The notes under the pieces: model-generated | The model's input: the letters and a program-made list of their open reading frames with translations, nothing else | What the model was told of the DNA's origin: nothing | Database searches by the model: none | Assembly: GCF_000970285.1 (NCBI RefSeq) | Contig: NZ_CP009516.1 | Coordinates: forward strand, 1,529,036-1,593,035 | DNA from: Methanosarcina horonobensis HB-1 = JCM 15518 | Lineage (GTDB): Archaea > Halobacteriota > Methanosarcinia > Methanosarcinales > Methanosarcinaceae | Length of the DNA stretch: 64,000 bases | Direction: 5' to 3' | Made by a program: the position numbers and the translations under genes | Shown: positions 46,036 to 57,738 of the stretch, piece after piece | Layout of the letters: each line of letters opens with the position of its first letter | Position numbering within the stretch: the stretch's first letter is position 1

Positions 46036-47262
46036 TTATCGGATACCATTTGTGGTTTCTAAAGGAACGACTTCTTTCTCTGGATCAGGTACAGGTACTA
46101 GAGGCAGGTAATCTGTAACATTGGTTTCATTGTAGGCTAGATCTGCAATGCCATCTTTATTCTTATCCGGTGCAGTTTCAGAAAAACCTGTTCCTCCCGG
46201 GTTTGCCCAGAAATTTCCTGCTATATAAGGTCCGCCAACAATATTCTTGCCTGCAGTTCTTTTTATATTCCAGTGGTTTTTACTATTTCCTATATCTGTG
46301 TTATAGACATTGTTAAAATAATTATTAAAGGCAGTATTGTTATCGCAGGCTCGACACATGGAAAGGCCTGAGTCAGAGTTTGAAGCAATTATATTTTCAA
46401 AAAGTTTATTACTGTCAGAGGAATCCAGATGAATCCCGCAGCCCGTTTTGTCAACTGTGTTTCCGGAGATTATGCTGTAGCTTGAATGTGACAACCAGAC
46501 TCCATAATTAATATTTTCAGAAACATTATTACCCGAAATAATACTCATGTTTGAACTTACCGAATAAATGCCCATATTGTTTTCAATTGCCGTGTTGTTA
46601 CTAAAGGTATTATTGCTTGAACTTATGAGATAAAAACCGTAACCTGTATTGGAATTTGCAAGATTGCTTGTCAGGTTATTATCCATGCTATTACTCTCGA
46701 GGACAATTCCATGAGCATTTGAATTTGCAGTGTTGTTAAAGAGTACATTGTTTTCCGAGCGAACAAGATGGATTCCATAATTTTCATTCAAGTTCATGCT
46801 GTTGTTCGAGATTGTATTGTTTTTTGAGCTGCTGAGAGATAATCCAAGATAGTTTTCAGAAAGATTATTGTTGGAAATGATACAGTTACTACATGCAGCC
46901 ATATGGATTCCTGTCACATCCGGGTATTCGGCTCCTCCAATCTTAAAGCCGCTAATTGTCACATTATCTGCCCGTACATATAATAGACTCACACTTGAAT
47001 TACTTGCTCCTATTATTGTATCCTCTGGATTGCCGGTTTCTGATCTTATTTCAAGATCATCCTTTGTTATTATAATATTCTCTGTATAGTTTCCTGAACC
47101 TATGACTATTTCGTCTCCTGAACTTGCATTATTTATTGCAGCCTGTATTGATTCACCTGGCTGAACAAAAATCTCAACTGCAATTCCGGTGCTTGAGTTT
47201 AAAGTAAAAATTAAAAAGGCTAAGGCTAAAGCAATAAACCTATTTATTTGAATTCCCCACAT
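46036..47262 (-). CDS. Secreted NosD-like right-handed beta-helix protein
   Basis: A 408-residue surface protein. A signal peptide (INRFIALALAFLIFTL) is followed by a pectate-lyase-like repeat domain: IQAAINNASSGDEIVIGSGN, then about ten turns built on NNTISNN-type steps, rich in Asn, Ser and Ile. The tail FWANPGGTGFSETAPDKNKD, GIADLAYNETNVTDYLPLV is the usual NosD C-terminal box. It has many N-glycosylation sites and no sorting tail or membrane anchor, so it may be shed or held in the S-layer. Methanosarcina genomes carry many such proteins. Confidence 0.9.
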   Translation of the reverse strand: MWGIQINRFIALALAFLIFTLNSSTGIAVEIFVQPGESIQAAINNASSGDEIVIGSGNYTENIIITKDDLEIRSETGNPEDTIIGASNSSVSLLYVRADNVTISGFKIGGAEYPDVTGIHMAACSNCIISNNNLSENYLGLSLSSSKNNTISNNSMNLNENYGIHLVRSENNVLFNNTANSNAHGIVLESNSMDNNLTSNLANSNTGYGFYLISSSNNTFSNNTAIENNMGIYSVSSNMSIISGNNVSENINYGVWLSHSSYSIISGNTVDKTGCGIHLDSSDSNKLFENIIASNSDSGLSMCRACDNNTAFNNYFNNVYNTDIGNSKNHWNIKRTAGKNIVGGPYIAGNFWANPGGTGFSETAPDKNKDGIADLAYNETNVTDYLPLVPVPDPEKEVVPLETTNGIR

Positions 47263-47621
47263 TCCTAATTATTATTGTATCTTTACTAAAGAGCGAGAAT
47301 TTAAACATCAAATATTATAGAAATAACAAATTAGAATAATATCAAAATGGAAACATAAAAGTTTAAAGTAAATAGTAGTCAGCAGTTAATCTACTGAAAC
47401 AAACTATAGCTCTCTTTTCCAATCTTTTTTCCAATCTTTTTTCCAATCTCTTTGCTTATTGCACTAAATAAACATAAAAATAAAGAGGAGATAAAATAAG
47501 GAAGAGATTGAAATAAATAAAAACCTAGTAGAAGATACCTTATTTTAAAAACTTTCTTCTGTCTGAAGAGTATAAGAAATATGAATGTTCTAACTATTCT
47601 TCATAACTTATTAAGCAATGC
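47263..47621. other. AT-rich spacer with TTTTCCAATC repeats
   Basis: Three units of TTTTCCAATCT occur at about 47415-47450. No gene is seen. Confidence 0.5.
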
Positions 47622-47826
47622 TAAGAGCGTGCCTTAAAATTCAAATTAATTCTACAATTGGATAATTGGAAATGCTCAATTTAAATAAGATCGTAAATTC
47701 TTCCGAAATCGGGTAAACACTGACTGATATTATATATTTTCGATGAACTTCACCTAATTCTTTACATGAGATGCATGAATTCTATCCCAATTGTGCGTTT
47801 AAGTTTAATTTTAAGACATGCTCTTA
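47622..47826. mobile_element. 205-base MITE with GAGC-TGTCTTAAAAT ends
   Basis: The left end TAAGAGCGTGCCTTAAAATT and the right end, read inward, TAAGAGCATGTCTTAAAATT are near-perfect inverted repeats of about 22-24 bases. The 160 bases between encode nothing. It is a non-autonomous element; a solo end of the same family is at 48553-48577 and a partial one at 30673-30686. A target duplication could not be fixed. Confidence 0.75.
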
Positions 47827-48006
47827 CAAAAGGGAAATATAAAAGTTGATGTCAGCATTTGACTATACCGAAGACAAATGTATGAATTTATCCTGAAACT
47901 CAATTACTTTATAAATCTTCTACTTCAAATAATCAGTCAAATTCGTGATCATTTTTACATATTATTATGTATTTTTTTAAATGATATTAAGGGGTTTATT
48001 TTTCCA

Positions 48007-48474
48007 TCATGGTTCCTTTCTCCTGTTTTTTATCATTTCGACAGCTTTCTCTATCTGCTGTATCCTAGTTTTTTCCTTTTTTGCCGACATGATCCACTGT
48101 ACATACTCTTTCTTGTGAGTGTAGGAGAGCTTTTCAAATAATTCCATTGCTGTGCCATCGGCTGATAATCGTTCAAGAAGCTCCGCCGGGATTTCGATAG
48201 TTCTTTCCTCCAGATCTTCTTCTATTATTACATGAACTATATCCCCTGAATTCTTGCCAATTTTCTTGCAGATTTCTTTAGTCAGCCCGATAATATGGCA
48301 GTCATGCCCCATTTTTACAAGAGAACCCCTGTAAAGTAACCCGTCAAAAAAGGCTTTAACTTTTACCTGTCCCTTTTTCCCGAATTCTTTTTCGACAACA
48401 TATGGAAATTCGATGTATCCCGCATCCAATCCTTCGTGTTTTATTATCCTTGCATCAAACTCATACTTGCTCAT
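48007..48474 (-). CDS. DUF1905 / YdeI-type protein
   Basis: A 155-residue protein with two parts. Residues 1-95 match DUF1905 (AGYIEFPYVVEKEFGKKGQV, FDGLLYRGSLVKMG, HIIGLTKEICKKIGKNSGD, VIIEEDLEERTIEI). Residues 100-155 match the YdeI/OmdA helical tail (FEKLSYTHKKEYVQWIMSAK, then KEKTRIQQIEKAVEMI). YdeI-type proteins are linked to bacteriocin or peptide resistance in bacteria; a similar role here is only a guess. It stands alone. Confidence 0.85.
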   Translation of the reverse strand: MSKYEFDARIIKHEGLDAGYIEFPYVVEKEFGKKGQVKVKAFFDGLLYRGSLVKMGHDCHIIGLTKEICKKIGKNSGDIVHVIIEEDLEERTIEIPAELLERLSADGTAMELFEKLSYTHKKEYVQWIMSAKKEKTRIQQIEKAVEMIKNRRKEP

Positions 48475-48552
48475 ATCCCATTCGTCCAGTAATATGTCAG
48501 TCCGATTTTTTACAGTTCAAATTTTGTTAGTCCCATCCCAAATGTAGAATCA

Positions 48553-48577
48553 AATCCAATTTTAAGACAGGCTCTTA
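48553..48577. repeat. Solo end of the MITE family
   Basis: AATCCAATTTTAAGACAGGCTCTTA matches the right inverted end of the MITE at 47622-47826 with few changes, and has no partner nearby. Confidence 0.7.
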
Positions 48578-48749
48578 GATATTCTGAAGTTATACCGAGT
48601 CGTCTAAAGTACTCTTCTAATAGTTGTTGCTGGATTAGCTAATTATGATCCATACTTGATACAACAATGGAACTCTCGCTGATAGCTGAAATGATTTTAC
48701 TCACGGAAAAAACAGAATTAACCTTTGCAGGTTAATTTACTCAGCGGAA

Positions 48750-48938
48750 TCATTTGCCGCCAAATGCCCTGACGACATCGTTAGAGCAGGTGTATTCCCT
48801 GTCTGGAATACTCTTAAGATCTTCCATTATGGTATTATCAGCTCCGTGTTTCAAGGCTTGCTGAATAAGTTCCTTCTTTGTTAAAGGAAAGTGCAAATTT
48901 TTTAGTATATTCCGAACTTCAACATAACTGGCTTGCAT
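48750..48938 (-). CDS. DUF2795-like small protein
   Basis: A 62-residue protein with the DUF2795 pattern: HFPLTKKELIQQALKHGADN, IMEDLKSIPDREYTCSNDVV and RAFGGK. The start ATG at 48938 follows GGGGGAG. Family members are small helical proteins of unknown role, sometimes DNA-related. It stands alone next to the wrecked histidine kinase. Confidence 0.8.
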   Translation of the reverse strand: MQASYVEVRNILKNLHFPLTKKELIQQALKHGADNTIMEDLKSIPDREYTCSNDVVRAFGGK

Positions 48939-49222
48939 TGGTTTTCTCCCCCTGTTTGGTTATATTATACTTAGGAATCATCGTCCTGATAACGGTTTAC
49001 TCCTTGATATGCCTAAAAAACTCACATAACTCTATCCAATTTACTTATAATTAAAGATTTATAAAAATAATACGATAAGTATTTACCTATAGGAACTCAA
49101 GACTGCACAGTCCTTTTTTCAGTTCCAATGAAGAACATCCTATCATCGGATATAGGAGGCTCTGTAGAGCCTTCAAAAAAGAGCGGATCAGAAGAAAAGC
49201 AAAACACATAATGTCTCATTTT

Positions 49223-50861
49223 TTATATGTTACTAAACCGGATCGTGAACTCAGTACCTTTGTCCCTCTTAATCTCAATTTCACCGTCTAACTGATCGAC
49301 AAGGATGTCCACAAGCTGCATACCAAGAGTATCTGAATTTTCTAAATCAATATTTTCTGGAATACCAACTCCGTTGTCGGAGACTATAAGAGTATATCCA
49401 GTATCTTTTCTTTTATGTTTTCTGTTATCGTCAATTAGCTCATCTGTAACCTTTTCACCGGTAAGTTTAATTTGGATCTCTCCAGCCTTTTGACCTGGAA
49501 ATGCATGTTTTAAGGAGTTTGAAACAAGTTCGTTAACAATCATCCCTAATGGAACTGCAATATCCATATCAAAGAATGCATTTTTCTCCAAATTCATGAA
49601 CAAGCAGATATTTTTACTTTTAATCATGTAAGTGTGAAACAGGTTTTTAACTAAATTTTGAAGGTATGCTGAAAAGTCCAGAGTATCTGCTTCTCCTTCC
49701 CTGTAAAGCTCTTCATGAATAAGGGACATTGAAATTACACGGCTCTGGCTTTCTCTGAAAGCTTCAAGTACCTCTTTGTCCCTGAACTTCTCTGACTGGA
49801 GATCCAGCAGGGAAAAGATAACCTGCAAGTTATTCTTTATTCTATGATGAATCTCTTTTCTTCTGATTCCCTTTCTTTTACTACGGCCTGTTCCGCCTTT
49901 TTCCTCTGCAACGCCTGCACTATCGCTGATGCAATTGCTTCCAGGTCTTCCTGCTGCTCGGAGCTATAGCCACTTAAACGGTTTGCTACTGCAATTATGC
50001 CAATCGTTTTTTCTCCTGAAATTAGAGGAACTCCAAGAAACGAAGTGAGCTGCGGATGTCCACCTGGAATACCGATGCTATCGGGATGTGACGGTGGATA
50101 ATTGATAAAACAAGACCTGTAACATTTCCGCCTGAATCCTTTACAGGCATTAAGCTCCAGTCCCAATAGGTGACTCCACGTTCGGGTTGGTCGGGATAGA
50201 CAAACGGCTTGTCCTTGTAGAATACACCTTCGCCAGTGTCCCGAACACTCCGGAAAATGGCCTCATTTTCTGCATGAGGATATAATGCGAAATGGTTCTT
50301 GCCAATCATTTCCTCTGGCTTCATCTTGCACGCTTCGGCATAGGCGGGATTGACCCACACGAAGTTGAACTGAGGATCGAAAAAGACCAGCATAAAATCA
50401 GTAGTTCTCACGACGCTTTCAAGTAAGCCTCTCTTACGGCTGAGTATCTCTTCAGCTAGCTTGCATTCGATGAGATCCGCAGCTTGTCGAGCTAAGATGT
50501 CGATCAATATTAGTTCATGTTCAGATGGTATGTGGATCCGATTAAAGTGAGTAGAGATGATACCTATAAGCTGACTCGATCGACTAATTAGAGGTGTGGA
50601 TTGAACGTCTCTAACTCCTTCATTCAACAGCACATTGAGAGCATCGCTCCCAAGAAAAACAGGATTTCGAGTGATATCCTCAACAACTAAACGTTCCATT
50701 TTTTTCATTGCAGTTCCGCATACTGCTGCATCCTCTATATCCACAAACTCAAAAAATTTTAAAAAAGAAAGATCAAAACCTATTTGTGCCGCAATTTTCA
50801 GTTTTCCTGTTGAATGGAGAGTCTCAAGGAGACTGTAAAAAAGTAGCGAAAAAAGCAGCAA
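49223..50861 (-). pseudogene. Fragmented GAF-PAS-GAF histidine kinase
   Basis: Pieces of one sensor kinase lie in order on the minus strand. 50861-50130 encodes a GAF part (GKLKIAAQIGFDLSFLKFFE, VQSTPLISRSSQLIGIISTH) and a PAS domain (DFMLVFFDPQFNFVWVNPAY). Near 50110 the frame jumps into the second half of another GAF (YPPSHPDSIGIPGGHPQLTS), showing an internal deletion. Near 49848 a missing base separates it from the kinase core. That core has HHRIKNNLQV (phospho-histidine), NELVSNSLKHAF and DNGVGIPENI of HisKA_2/HATPase_c. The N-terminus is also cut. At least one deletion and one frameshift make it non-functional. Confidence 0.85.
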
Positions 50862-51109
50862 AAAAAGTAATGTAAGAAGAAGCCCAGAGGTGCTATATCT
50901 ACTGTATCCCCCAATACAGCCTTCGAATATTATGCTCCCCCAAGCAAGTAATTCGAAGAAGGATCAGCGACCACCAGGTAATTCTTTTGGTGCTAGATGA
51001 TACCCCAGTTCGGTTCCCCAACTCCAGCACATAGCAATAACATAAATTATATTAAATAAACTGTGCCAAAAATTGTTTTCAAGCAAAAATTAATTTGACG
51101 TAAAAAATT

Positions 51110-54100
51110 TCAACTAAAGTGCTCTTCATTTTCAAGTGATTTCAATACCTCAAGTTTCTCCTTCGCATCAGTCATGTCCGGGTAAATGTGCAGGATTTCG
51201 TCAAAAGCCTTTATCGCTTCCCCGAATCTTTCCAGCTTTCCGAGGATGACTCCTCTGTAATTCATGGACTGGACATCCTGAGGGTTTATTCTGAGCAGTT
51301 TTTCGAAGGCTTTCAGGGATTCTTCATATTCTCCAATTTTTGCAAGAGAGATGCCGAGGTATCTAAGGGACTGCTCGTGCCAGGGGTTAATGGCAAGTGC
51401 TTCTTTAAAGGCCCTGGATGCAGTTTCATAGAGTTTCTGTTTGAAGCAGACAACCCCCACGTTATAGATTGCTTTTATGTTATCAGGATCTTTTTCAAGC
51501 ACTCCGTCAAAGGCACGCAGAGCTTCCCTGTACTGCTCGAGCATGCAGAAGACAACTCCTTTATAATTCATGACATCGAGATTTTCAGGAGCAATCTCAA
51601 GGATGCGGTCAAAGTATCCGAGGGACTCCTGAGCCCTGTTTAGCTTTATGAGGGTTGTGGCTGCATTATAAAGTGCTTCTTCATTTTTCGGGTTAAAGAG
51701 GGATGCTTTTTCAAAAGCTTTCAGTGCTTCTTTCAGGTTGTCAAGTTCCAGGTGGCAGAGACCCAGATAATTAAGGCTTTCAGGGTCTTCAGGAGATGTT
51801 TCGAGAAGCTGTTCAAAGGCCCTGGCAGCTTCTTCATATTCTTCCAGGTTGAAGAGCACAAGAGCCATGTTATAAAGTGCTTCTTCATGTGCAGGCTCGC
51901 GTTCAAGGACAAGGTCAAGTGCCTGCAGGGCTTTTTCATAATCCTGAAGCTCTATACTGGCAATCCCCAGCATATAGCAGACTTCTGTATAATCCGGAAA
52001 ATCAGGGGCAAAAAGAAGCACTTTTTCGAGATCTTTTGCAGCGTCTTCAAAGTTGAGGATCCTGAAACTGGCTATTGCACGACTGTAAAGGATATCTGTA
52101 TTTTCAGGGTTCTCGGCAAGGGCTGAACTGAAGGCATCCCTGGCTTCTTCATATCTGCAAAGTGAAAGAAGGGCAAGCCCTTTCTGCTCCTGGGCAACTT
52201 TAAGGGAAGGGTTGAGTTCCAGAGCCCTTTCAAAAGCTTCAACTGCTTCCTGATTCTGGTCAAGTCCTCTCATTACAAGGCCACTTAAATACCATACATC
52301 AGCAACCATCGGTTTTTTCTCAAGGACTTTTTCAAAAGTGTCACAGGCGTCTTCATACTTCTCGATTTTGAGCTGGGCAAGCCCTATCTTGGTCCAGGCA
52401 TCTTCTAACTCAGGAGCATTTATCTTCGACTCCTCTCCCGACTCTTCTCCCTGGTTCGGGACAGCCTGTTTAAAGGCTTCAAGGGCTTCTTCATAATGCT
52501 CCTGTGAAAATAGCACAAGCCCTTTTCCATACCATGCTTTTTTAAAGTCTGGATAAGTTTCAAGTAGCTCTGAAAAAACTTCAAGGGCTTCTTCCTGCCT
52601 TCCAAGCTCCAGAAGTGCTATTCCTCTGTCGTAAAGAGTCTCTTTTGAAGCCGATCCTTCTCTTGCAAGCTTCTCAAGCGGAAGTAGAGCTTCTTCAGGT
52701 TTTCCGAGCTCTATAAGGATGGACGCAAACTTTTCAAGGAGTTCCCGAGAGATCAGGGAATTTTCTTCCTGAGTTTTTTCGATCTTATCTCCTTTGTCTT
52801 CTTCGGTTAAGTTTTCCGCAGAAAGTTCAAGAAGGGAATTTACCGCAGATACGGCTTCTTCCGATCTGCCAAGTTCGAAAAGGGCAAGAGCTCTTTTTTG
52901 CAGGATTTCGGGATTCTGTACTTCTGTTTCGAGGAATCTGTCAAAGGCTTTTACAGCCTCTGCATAGTTTCCTGTTTCGAAGCAGGAAAGTCCTGTATAA
53001 TAGGGAATATCAGGCTTCTGGCATCCAAGTTCAAGAGCTTTTTCGAACCCCTGCAGGGCTTCCGTGAAGTTGCCAAGCCTGAAAAGTGCGAGACTTTTCA
53101 GATACTGCAAGTCTGCCTTTTTCGGGCAGTACTCCTGCGCTGCTTTAAAGGCTTCAACTGCTTCTTCATACCTGCCCAGTTCAAAGAGAGTGTACCCTCT
53201 CTGTTCAAGAGCATAAGTACAGTCAGGCTTGAGTTTAAGGACAAGGTCAAAGGCATCCAGAGCGTCCTGGATTTTTCCAAGGACTTTTAAAGCAACCCCT
53301 TTCCTGAAAAGAACAGTTTTCCTCGCCGGAGCCTGACTTAGAACCTTCTCAAAGATCCCAAGGGCTTCTTCATAATATCCCTGTTTGAAACAGGCAGTAC
53401 TCAGGTGTGCAAGGGCTTCAGAATTTGTTGCATCTCTGGCAATAACTTCTCTAAAACCTGATGCCGCTTCTTCGTATTTTCCAAGTCTGAGAAGAGCTAG
53501 ACTCTTTTTATAGATAAGATCAGTATAGACAGTTTCCGGGATTTTTTCCTGGTCAGGAGTTTTACTGAGAGCTATCTCAAAAGCTCGGAGAGCGTCCTCA
53601 AAGTTTCCAAGTTCAAAACTGGAAATGCCTAGTTGATAGCATATATCATATGTGTCCCGGAATGCGGGATCGATTTCAAGAGCCTTTTTGAAAGCGCCGG
53701 AAGCTTCTTCATGTTTCCCGAGTTTTGAACAGGACAGTCCTATATAGTACCAGCCCTCTGCAAACTGCGGGTCCTGTTCAGTAAGCCTTGAAAATTCTTC
53801 AAGTGCCTTCTCATAAGCTTCTTGGTAGATGAATACAAGCCCCTTCCAGTAAAGTACAGAATAGGGTTGTTGAGAACAGGATCTTTGAGAGTTCACGCCT
53901 GTTCCTTCATTCTCTTTTGCTTCATTTTCGCTTATTCTTTCATCCCCATTCCTTTCTTTTTCACTTATTTCTTCAAAAAGGGTAAGAGCCTCAGTGTACT
54001 GTCCAAGTTCAAAGTACTCAATTCCTAGCCTGAACTTTGCCTCTTCGAGCCTGGATTTTACCTCTTCCCTACCCGGGTCAAGTTCAAGCAGATGTGAGAG

Positions 54101-56670
54101 AGTTTCGGTTGCTTCCTTATTCTTTCTCAGTTCAAAGAGGCAAATCGCTCTGCTGTTAAGGGCTGAGAGGTTTTTCGGGTCTTTTTCCAGCACAGCTTCA
54201 AAGGCTTCGAGAGCTGGTTCATGCTGGCCGGCTTCTAAAAGACAGTTTGCCCTGTATTCAAAGGCTGCATGCAGTTCCGGATTAAGGTTGACAGCTGATT
54301 CAAAAGCCCTTGCTGCCTCTTCCTGCCTGTGCAGGCTGTAGAGGATCAGACCTTTGTAGTACCAGGCCGTGCCGGAGTCGGGTTTTTTCTTAAGTACGCT
54401 TTCAAAAGTTTCCAGAGCAGAGGTGCATTTTCCAAGCTTCATCTGGGCAAAACCCTTGAGGATTCCGGCATCTTCGTACTCGGCATCTTTTGTAATTACT
54501 TCATCAAAGGCTTTTACAGCGTCCTCAAAGTTTTCCAGCTTCAGGAGAGCAAGCCCTCTCCTGTACCAGGCTTCTCTTGATTCGGGTCTTTCAATCAATA
54601 CTTTTTCGAATGCCTGCAGGGCAGTTTCATACTTCCCGAGTTCCATTGCAAGCTTCCCTCTCCTGCACTGGATTTCCGTATCACCCGGGTTCTTTGCAGC
54701 AAGTTTTTCAAAGGTTTCCAGAGCCTTTTCATATTCTCCAAGTTCCATTAATGCTACTCCCAGGCTGTAGGAAAGGTCAGGATAATCAGGACTTAGGGAA
54801 ACGACTTTTTCAAGGTATTCGAGGGCATCTTCTTTTCTTCCAAGTTTGAGCAGGGATATGCCCAGGTTGTAGAGAGAATCAATATCTTCCGGGTTTACTT
54901 TAAGGACTTCGGCAAAGGCTTCTTCAGCTTTTTCGTATTCTTCCGAGGCAAAAAGCAAAAGTCCTCTGTTCTTCCAGGCATCTTCAAAGTCAGGTCTGAG
55001 TCTTATTGCCTCTTCGAAGGCTTCAAGGGCTTCTTCGTTTTTTCCAAGCTTTCCGAGTACTATTCCTTTCTTGTTCCAGCCCTTCTCAAGGTAGGGATTC
55101 AGCTGCAAGCCTTCCTCAAAAGCTTGAAGGGCTTCTTCGTAACGTTCAAGAGAATAGAGGGCAAAACCTTTGTTCATCCAGCAGATTTCGTCATCAGGCT
55201 TCAGATCTGCTGCTTTCTCAAAAGCATCAAGGGCAGGCTCAAGTTTCCCGATATCCAGGAGAATAAGTCCTTTCTGAAGCCAGAGGTTGTGGTTTTCAGG
55301 TTCCTTTTCCAGGCTTTTCGTAAGTGGTTCGAGCGCTTCTTCAAAACGTCCGAGCCCTGCAAGTACAGTACCCCTGAACTTCTGGGCTTCGGTAAAATCA
55401 GGGTTATGTTCAAGTAGCCTTTCAAGAGCCTCAAGGGCTTCTTCATACTTCCCTGTTCTGGCAAGCAGGCGCCCCTGCTGGAACCACGCATCCGTGTTTG
55501 TAGGGTCAAGTTCGGTGACACGGGCAAAGGATCGGGCAGCTTCGGCAAAGTTCTGCAGTTTCAAAAGAGCAAGTGCCCTGTTATACCAGATTTCTTTCAT
55601 ATCAGGATAAATTGTAAGCATGGAATCGAAAGCTTCAAGGGCTTCTTCATAGACCTCAAGTTTCATGAGTGCAAAGCACTTATAGTTCCAGGCTTCAAAA
55701 TAGATAGGGTCGAGTCGGATTGCTTCTTCAAAAACTTCTATGGCTTCGTTAAGCCTGAGGAGCTGTGTAAGAGCAAAACCTTTCCCGAACCAGGCTTCTC
55801 TGCGCTCTGGATTAAGTTTCAATACTTTTGAAAAGGTTTTTTCCGCATCCTCATATCTTGAGAGTTCGCTTAAGAGAATACCTTTATGGTAGAGTGCAGC
55901 TTCATTTGCAGGATATTTTTTTAAGAAATCTTCGAGAGCTTCGAGAGCTTCTTCTTTTTTCCCCAGCTTTGCAAGAACAAGACATTTCTGTTCAAGTGCA
56001 TTCGTATTCTTCGGGTTTTCCCGAATAAGAAAATCAAAGCATTCGAGAGCCTCTTCATATCTTTCAAGTTTTGCAAGGATAAGACCTTTTGCGTAGCAGG
56101 CTTCCGAATCTTTAGGGTTAATTTCAAGGGCACGTCCGAAGTTTTCCAGGGCTTCTTCATACCTTTCCGCCTTTCCGGCTACTGTCCCCATTGCACACCA
56201 GGCGGCTGTATATTCAGGCTTAAGTTCAAGAGCTTTTTCAAAACAAAGAATGGAAGCTTCAGTTCTATCTATTTCGGCAAATGCAAGTCCTCTCATATAC
56301 CAGATTTCCGGGTTATCCGGGGAAATTTCAAGGGCACTTTCGTAGGCTTCAAGAGCCTCTTCAAATTTCTCCAGAGTTGCAAGACAGGTTCCTTTTCTAT
56401 AAAGGGCATCGGAGTTCCCAGGCTCGAGCTGCAGGATTTCGTTAAATGAATTGAGGGCTTCCTGGGGTTTTTCAGTTTCAAGGAGAGAAAGTCCCCTGTT
56501 AAAAAGGGCTCCTTTATGACTTGGGTTTTTATCCAGAATTTTATTGAATGTGTTAACGGCTTTTTCGTACCTTTTGTGTTTAACCAGGTCAAGGCCTCTC
56601 TGAAAGGCTTCATCGTAAACGATAATAATTCCTCCGATTCCCTTTTTTGTAATAGATCCTGCAGACTCAT
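51110..56670 (-). CDS. Giant tetratricopeptide-repeat protein, frameshifted near its start
   Basis: TPR units of 34 residues run almost without break through 1,834 codons, roughly fifty repeats (pattern ...W..KG..L..L..YEEAL.AFE.AL...P). The repeat frame is open back to 56614 but has no ATG, GTG or TTG before residue 107 (MRGLAF at 56296). A second phase supplies ATG at 56670 with MSLQDLLQKRESEELLSFT, which joins naturally onto DEAFQRGLDLVKHKRYEKAV of the repeat frame if one base is restored near 56614. The full product would be about 1,853 residues, cytoplasmic, a protein-protein scaffold of unknown partners. Two linkers break the regular array: QTPYSVL-adjacent acidic text near 53900 and the EESGEESK region near 52430. 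Confidence 0.8.
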
Positions 56671-56983
56671 TCGAGTGTTATATCAATGCTTTCCTTTTAG
56701 TATGTGATTAATGCTTCCTTTTAGTTCGTATACTTCTTTTTCAAGAAAATATCAATAAAATGCACCAGTGAGTATACATCGATAAATCTGTATTGATAGG
56801 CGTTACTCATAGTGTTACTTATATGTGCTACCGATAAGCGTTCTCGATAAGTGTTTACTGATAAATGTTTACTAATAAATGTTTGCTGATAAACTTGCAT
56901 CACATTATATTTTCATACTTTACCTGTCTTTTTAAATCCGGCTTCCGTTGTTCGGGCGGGATATCATTGGATATCTGGAATTT
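56671..56983. other. Spacer with GATAA repeats upstream of the TPR gene
   Basis: At 56825-56895, four units of roughly TGTTTACTGATAAA recur (TGTTTACTGATAAA, TGTTTACTAATAAA, TGTTTGCTGATAAA). It is probably the TPR promoter region; no gene is seen. Confidence 0.5.
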
Positions 56984-57028
56984 GCTATCGTATTCGCTAT
57001 CGTATTCGCTATCGTATTTGCTATCATT
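56984..57028. repeat. 12-base tandem repeat GCTATCGTATTC
   Basis: Three full units and most of a fourth (GCTATCGTATTC, GCTATCGTATTC, GCTATCGTATTT, GCTATCATT) in the AT-rich spacer. Confidence 0.8.
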
Positions 57029-57213
57029 ATAATTTTTATTTAGAACCTATTTTTCTAACATACTATATAAAGAATTTCCCATAAGTGTGATTGGGAGAAA
57101 ACTTTCCAAATTCCTTTTTGTACATTGTTTACCAGACATTTAAACCGTGTCTTTAAAGACAGTTTAAATTATATAATTATATATAAAAAGATATTCTAAA
57201 TCTAAATTACCTT

Positions 57214-57738
57214 TTAAAGACTCTCATCAAGAGCGTTTTTGATGTTTTTGCAGCTGTCTTTATTATAGCAGACAAGGAAAGCAGTTTCAGGTAGCTCGTT
57301 TTTCCGAAGAAACTCTTTTATCTGAGAAACTGCAATCCCGGCTGCCCTTTCGGAAGGAAAGCCGTATGCTCCCGTGCTTATGGCTGGAAAGGCAATTGTT
57401 TTTATACTGTGTTCTCTGACAAGCTCAAGGCTCTTTCTGTAGCAGGAAGCCAGAAGTTCATCTTCTCCCTCTTTGCCTCCCTTCCATACCGGACCGACTG
57501 TATGTATAATATATTTTGCAGGCAAAAGATATCCTGAAGTAATTCTTGCTTCTCCCGTCGGGCAACCATTAAGGCTTTTACATTCTTCCAGGAGTTCAGG
57601 ACCTGCAGCCCTGTGGATTGCCCCGTCTACTCCTCCCCCTCCAAGAAGTGAATTATTTGCAGCATTGACAATTGCATCCACTTCCATTTTCACGATGTCT
57701 CCTTCGAATATTTTTATCCTACCAGGATCCAGTTTCAT
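57214..57738 (-). CDS. Macro-domain ADP-ribose hydrolase
   Basis: The start is set at ATG 57738 ([16 protein letters not shown]), six bases after CAGGAG; five extra residues upstream are possible. The 174-residue macro domain has the ADP-ribose pocket motifs [20 protein letters not shown] and [14 protein letters not shown], and the [11 protein letters not shown] loop. Relatives remove ADP-ribose from proteins or deacetylate O-acetyl-ADP-ribose. It is complete and stands alone. Confidence 0.92.
   Translation of the reverse strand: MKLDPGRIKIFEGDIVKMEVDAIVNAANNSLLGGGGVDGAIHRAAGPELLEECKSLNGCPTGEARITSGYLLPAKYIIHTVGPVWKGGKEGEDELLASCYRKSLELVREHSIKTIAFPAISTGAYGFPSERAAGIAVSQIKEFLRKNELPETAFLVCYNKDSCKNIKNALDESL

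Noticed and set aside
47878-48141. 87-residue plus-strand frame
   Set aside because: Overlaps the well-supported DUF1905/YdeI gene on the other strand and is made of AT-rich hydrophobic codons.
51110-56296. Series of plus-strand frames across the TPR gene
   Set aside because: They recur because the TPR gene repeats itself; all are antisense shadows.
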